In this document: positions 61,418 to 64,000 of the stretch, in pieces
Layout of the letters: every line of letters starts with the position of its first letter
How positions within the stretch are numbered: position 1 is the first letter of the stretch
Source of the DNA: CAVROT01 sp963722905
Lineage (GTDB): Bacteria; Pseudomonadota; Alphaproteobacteria; Rhodobacterales; Rhodobacteraceae
Length of the DNA stretch: 64,000 nucleotides
Assembly (NCBI GenBank): GCA_963722905.1
Contig: CAVROT010000005.1
Coordinates: 1 to 64,000 of the forward strand
Direction: 5' to 3'
Translations under genes and position numbers: made by a program
The notes under the pieces: generated by a model
What the model saw: the letters and a program-made list of their open reading frames with translations, nothing else
Told to the model about the DNA's origin: nothing
The model's database searches: none

Positions 61418-62632
61418 ATGACAGAGGAAAAAGAAAGGGGACTTTCGCGACGTGCCGCGCTGGTGGCCATCGGCGCGGGCTCCGGCGGTCTGGCGCTGAC
61501 CGCGATGGGCGCGCGCGCGCAGGAGGCCACGTCGGTCGCTCCGCCCAGCACCGTCACCGATCCGCCGCGCAGCTTCGCGCCCGACGCCGAGCCCAACGTC
61601 TATTTCTGGGATCCCGACGTCATCGCCGTCGATCCGTCGTTCAACGGCCTGGCCCAGCCCAACGCGCCGGTGCAGCGGCTGTGGACGGGATCGCTCTGGG
61701 CCGAGGGCCCGGCGTGGAACGGGGTGGGCAAGTTCCTGGTGTGGTCCGACATCCCCACCGACCGCCAGATGCGATACCTCAGCGAGGACGGACACGTCAG
61801 TACGTTCCGGTCGCCCTCCAACAACTCCAATGGCAACACGTTCGACTACCAGGGGCGCCAGCTGAGCTGCGAGCATCTGACGCGCCGGGTCGTGCGCTAC
61901 GAGCTCGACGGATCCGTGACCGTCATGGCCGATACCTTCGAAGGCAAGCGGTTCAATTCTCCCAACGACGTCGTGGCGCATACCGACGGCAGCTACTGGT
62001 TCACCGATCCGCCCTATGGCGGCCAGCTCTATGAAGGAGCGCCGGACGCGGCGGGCGGACCGTCGAACCCCGACGGCCTGGTGAACAACCGTCTGGGCCA
62101 GCCACCCGGCATCGGCGATGCGCAGCGCGAGATGCCGACAGCCGTCTACCGGATCGGCACCGACGGTGCCGTCACCCGTGTCGCCACCGAGGACCAGGCG
62201 CCCGACCCCAACGGGCTGTGCTTCTCGCCGGATGAGAGGACGCTCTACGTCGCCAGCACCGGCAAGGGGCCAGGCGACACCGGGCCCGGCGGTCAAGGCA
62301 CGATCGAGGCGTTCGACGTCGCCGATGACGGCACGCTGTCCAATCATCGTCGGTTCTCGGACTGCATGGTGGATGGGATCAAGTGCGGCCCCGACGGGTT
62401 GTCGTGCGACGTCTACGGCAACGTCTGGTCGTCCTCGAACGCGGGCCGCGATGTCGGCTATTCCGGCGTGACGTGCTGGTCGCCCGAGGGCGCCCTTCTG
62501 GGCCGCATTCGCCTGCCCGAGGTCTGCGGCAACCTTTGCTTCGGCGGTCCCAAGCGCAACCGGCTCTTCATGGCGGCCAGCCAGTCGATCTACGCCGTGT
62601 ACACGGCCACCCAGGGCGCCGGACCGTCCTGA
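61418..62632 (+). CDS. Tat-exported SMP-30/gluconolactonase-type protein
   Basis: A 404-residue periplasmic beta-propeller lactonase-like protein. The twin-arginine signal is LSRRAALVAIGAG, cleavage near ARA-QE (residue 34). SMP-30 motifs: LWAEGPAWNGVGKFLVWSDI, FNSPNDVVAHTDGSYWFTDP (metal-site Asn/Asp), and CMVDGIKCGPDGL. It probably opens a sugar lactone in the periplasm. AAAGGGGGG lies before the ATG at 61418. The natural lactone cannot be deduced; inverted repeats follow the stop. Confidence 0.9.
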   Translation: MTEEKERGLSRRAALVAIGAGSGGLALTAMGARAQEATSVAPPSTVTDPPRSFAPDAEPNVYFWDPDVIAVDPSFNGLAQPNAPVQRLWTGSLWAEGPAWNGVGKFLVWSDIPTDRQMRYLSEDGHVSTFRSPSNNSNGNTFDYQGRQLSCEHLTRRVVRYELDGSVTVMADTFEGKRFNSPNDVVAHTDGSYWFTDPPYGGQLYEGAPDAAGGPSNPDGLVNNRLGQPPGIGDAQREMPTAVYRIGTDGAVTRVATEDQAPDPNGLCFSPDERTLYVASTGKGPGDTGPGGQGTIEAFDVADDGTLSNHRRFSDCMVDGIKCGPDGLSCDVYGNVWSSSNAGRDVGYSGVTCWSPEGALLGRIRLPEVCGNLCFGGPKRNRLFMAASQSIYAVYTATQGAGPS

Positions 62633-62650
62633 CGCCGACCGGCACCGGGC

Positions 62651-62784
62651 GAGGGGCCAGCCCCTCGCGCTCCCCGGGATATTTGGAAACCCAAGTCGGG
62701 GAAGGGTCCTCCGAACGACCGGAGGCACGCGGACGTATCGCGCCATGCGCCCCGACTTGGGTTCGCAAATATCCCCGCCGGAGG
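62651..62784. repeat. Paired, inverted family B repeats with hairpins
   Basis: Hairpin GAGGGGC-CA-GCCCCTC (62651-62666); family B copy 2 (62672-62701: CCCCGGGATATTTGG then AAACCCAAGTCGGGG); an inner 6-bp hairpin CCTCCG/CGGAGG (62708-62725); and an inverted copy 3 (62750-62784). Copies 2 and 3 pair over 26 bases with two mismatches and could form one large cruciform or RNA stem. Confidence 0.75.
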
Positions 62785-62927
62785 CTCTGCCATCGGCGGG
62801 ATGCCATGGCGGCGGCGGTCGGGGCGCGGCGCTGGGCACCGACAAGCGCAATGGCGGCGCGAAGCGGCTTGTCGGGTCCCTGCGCCTGTCCTATCCACCC
62901 CGCACGCGCACGCCGCCGGAGGTTACC

Positions 62928-64000
62928 ATGCTGAAGAATCGCACCGACAAGTCGCGGCTGCCCAGCCGGCACGTGACCGAGGGCCCCGCGCGGGCGCCCC
63001 ACCGGTCGTATTTCTACGCCATGGACCTGACCGAGGAGGAGATCGCCCAGCCCTTCGTCGGCGTCGCGACCTGCTGGAACGAGGCGGCGCCCTGCAACAT
63101 CGCGCTGAACTGGCAGGCGCAGTCGGTCAAGGCCGGCGTCAAGTCGGCCGGCGGCACCCCGCGCGAGTTCACCACCATCACCGTGACCGACGGCATCGCC
63201 ATGGGCCACGAGGGGATGCGCAGCAGCCTCGCCAGCCGAGAGGCCATCGCCGACACGGTCGAGCTGACGATGCGCGGGCACTGCTACGACGCGCTTGTGG
63301 GACTGGCGGGCTGCGACAAGTCGCTGCCGGGCATGATGATGGCGATGATCCGTCTCAACACGCCGTCGGTCTTCATGTACGGCGGGTCGATCCTGCCGGG
63401 CAAGGTGCCGGCGGGGGCCGACGTCCCCGCCGATTTCGCCGACCGCGACCTCACCGTGCAGGACATGTTCGAGGCGGTGGGCCGCTACCAGGCCGGCGAC
63501 GTGTCGGACGCCCAACTGGCCATCCTCGAACGGGTGGCCTGCCCCAGCGCCGGCGCCTGCGGCGGGCAGTTCACCGCCAACACGATGGCCTGCGTGTCAG
63601 AGGCCATCGGTCTGGCGCTCTTCAACTCGTCGGGCATGCCCGCCCCGTTCCAGGACCGCGGCCAGTACGGCGAGGCGTCGGGCGCGGCGGTGATGCACCT
63701 GATCGAGCGCGACATCCGCGCCCGCGACATCGTCACCCGCAAGAGCCTGGAGAACGCGGCCCGCGTCGTCGCCTGCACCGGCGGCAGCACGAATGCCGGC
63801 CTGCACCTGCCGGCCATGGCGCACGAGGCGGGGATCGCCTTCACGCTCGCCGACGTCTGCGACATCTTCCGCGAGACGCCCTATTTCGTCGATCTGAAGC
63901 CCGGCGGTGCCTACGTGGCCAAGGATCTCTACGACGTCGGCGGCGTGCCCGTGGTCCTCAAGGAGCTGCGCAAGGCCGGCCTGATCCACGAGGACTGCAT
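62928..64000 (+). CDS. ilvD: Dihydroxy-acid dehydratase (3' end beyond window)
   Basis: Fe-S dehydratase of branched-chain amino-acid synthesis; the first ~357 of about 575-615 residues are present and the frame is open at the window end. The Cys ligand motifs are VGVATCWNEAAPCN, LVGLAGCDKSLPGMMMAM and CPSAGACGGQFTANTM; CTGGSTNAGLHLPAMAHEAG is also diagnostic. The ATG at 62928 (MLKNRTDKSRLPSRHVTEGP) has GGAGG six bases upstream. With cimA it is part of isoleucine/valine supply, though it is not linked here. Confidence 0.96.
   Translation, partial: MLKNRTDKSRLPSRHVTEGPARAPHRSYFYAMDLTEEEIAQPFVGVATCWNEAAPCNIALNWQAQSVKAGVKSAGGTPREFTTITVTDGIAMGHEGMRSSLASREAIADTVELTMRGHCYDALVGLAGCDKSLPGMMMAMIRLNTPSVFMYGGSILPGKVPAGADVPADFADRDLTVQDMFEAVGRYQAGDVSDAQLAILERVACPSAGACGGQFTANTMACVSEAIGLALFNSSGMPAPFQDRGQYGEASGAAVMHLIERDIRARDIVTRKSLENAARVVACTGGSTNAGLHLPAMAHEAGIAFTLADVCDIFRETPYFVDLKPGGAYVAKDLYDVGGVPVVLKELRKAGLIHEDC

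Overview
The window is a GC-rich chromosomal segment of an alphaproteobacterium, most likely a marine-type member of the Rhodobacteraceae (Roseobacter/Rhodobacter lineage). The evidence is the soxA-soxG tail, the FYDLN-acid protein, an aglEFGAK-type operon, a VPLPA-CTERM surface protein, the bamE/yceD pair, a surE-pcm-nlpD block, and short dispersed intergenic repeats of the kind I associate with this family. No species can be named from sequence alone. No tRNA, rRNA, CRISPR, prophage or insertion sequence was seen; nearly everything is chromosomal and metabolic.

Layout. 1-7110: the end of a sarcosine oxidase operon (soxA, soxG), an iron superoxide dismutase, a FYDLN-acid protein, a YgjP-like metallopeptidase, and a minus-strand run of MAPEG protein, dihydrolipoyl dehydrogenase and SH3 protein. 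7266-34061: a 27-kb glucoside and glycogen island. It holds a plus-strand GH13 glucosidase; the minus-strand operon aglE-aglF-aglG-aglA-aglK (binding protein, two permeases, glucosidase, ATPase); a divergent pair bglA-glk; and a long minus-strand series glgP, glgB, glgC, glgA, glgX, malQ, pgm and a probable glucosylglycerol hydrolase. Several of the latter overlap by 1-4 bases, so they are probably translationally coupled. 34146-40330: a cobalamin block (cobK, cbiD, cobA, cobB), with an AlkA-type DNA glycosylase and an esterase overlapping the end of cobK.

40495-54506: housekeeping and accessory genes: MFS transporter, squalene/phytoene-synthase-like protein, citramalate synthase, cysS, aminotransferase, ABC-F protein, a decayed VPLPA-CTERM gene, an OlsB-like acyltransferase, msrB, bamE, yceD, and an Lrp/LysE divergent pair. 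54598-64000: an intact VPLPA-CTERM gene, purF (with the four cysteines of the Fe-S type), an SDR, surE-pcm-nlpD, a Tat-exported SMP-30 protein, and the first two thirds of ilvD, cut by the window end.

How the genes work together. The agl transporter would import an alpha-glucoside. AglA, the second GH13 enzyme and BglA would release glucose, Glk phosphorylates it, Pgm interconverts Glc-6-P and Glc-1-P, GlgC/GlgA/GlgB store it as glycogen, and GlgP/GlgX/MalQ release it again. The GghA-like enzyme suggests that glucosylglycerol, a marine osmolyte, may be one natural substrate; this is inference. Two families of short intergenic repeats, strong hairpins inside the agl operon, and a nonsense-interrupted surface protein gene are the main non-genic features of interest.
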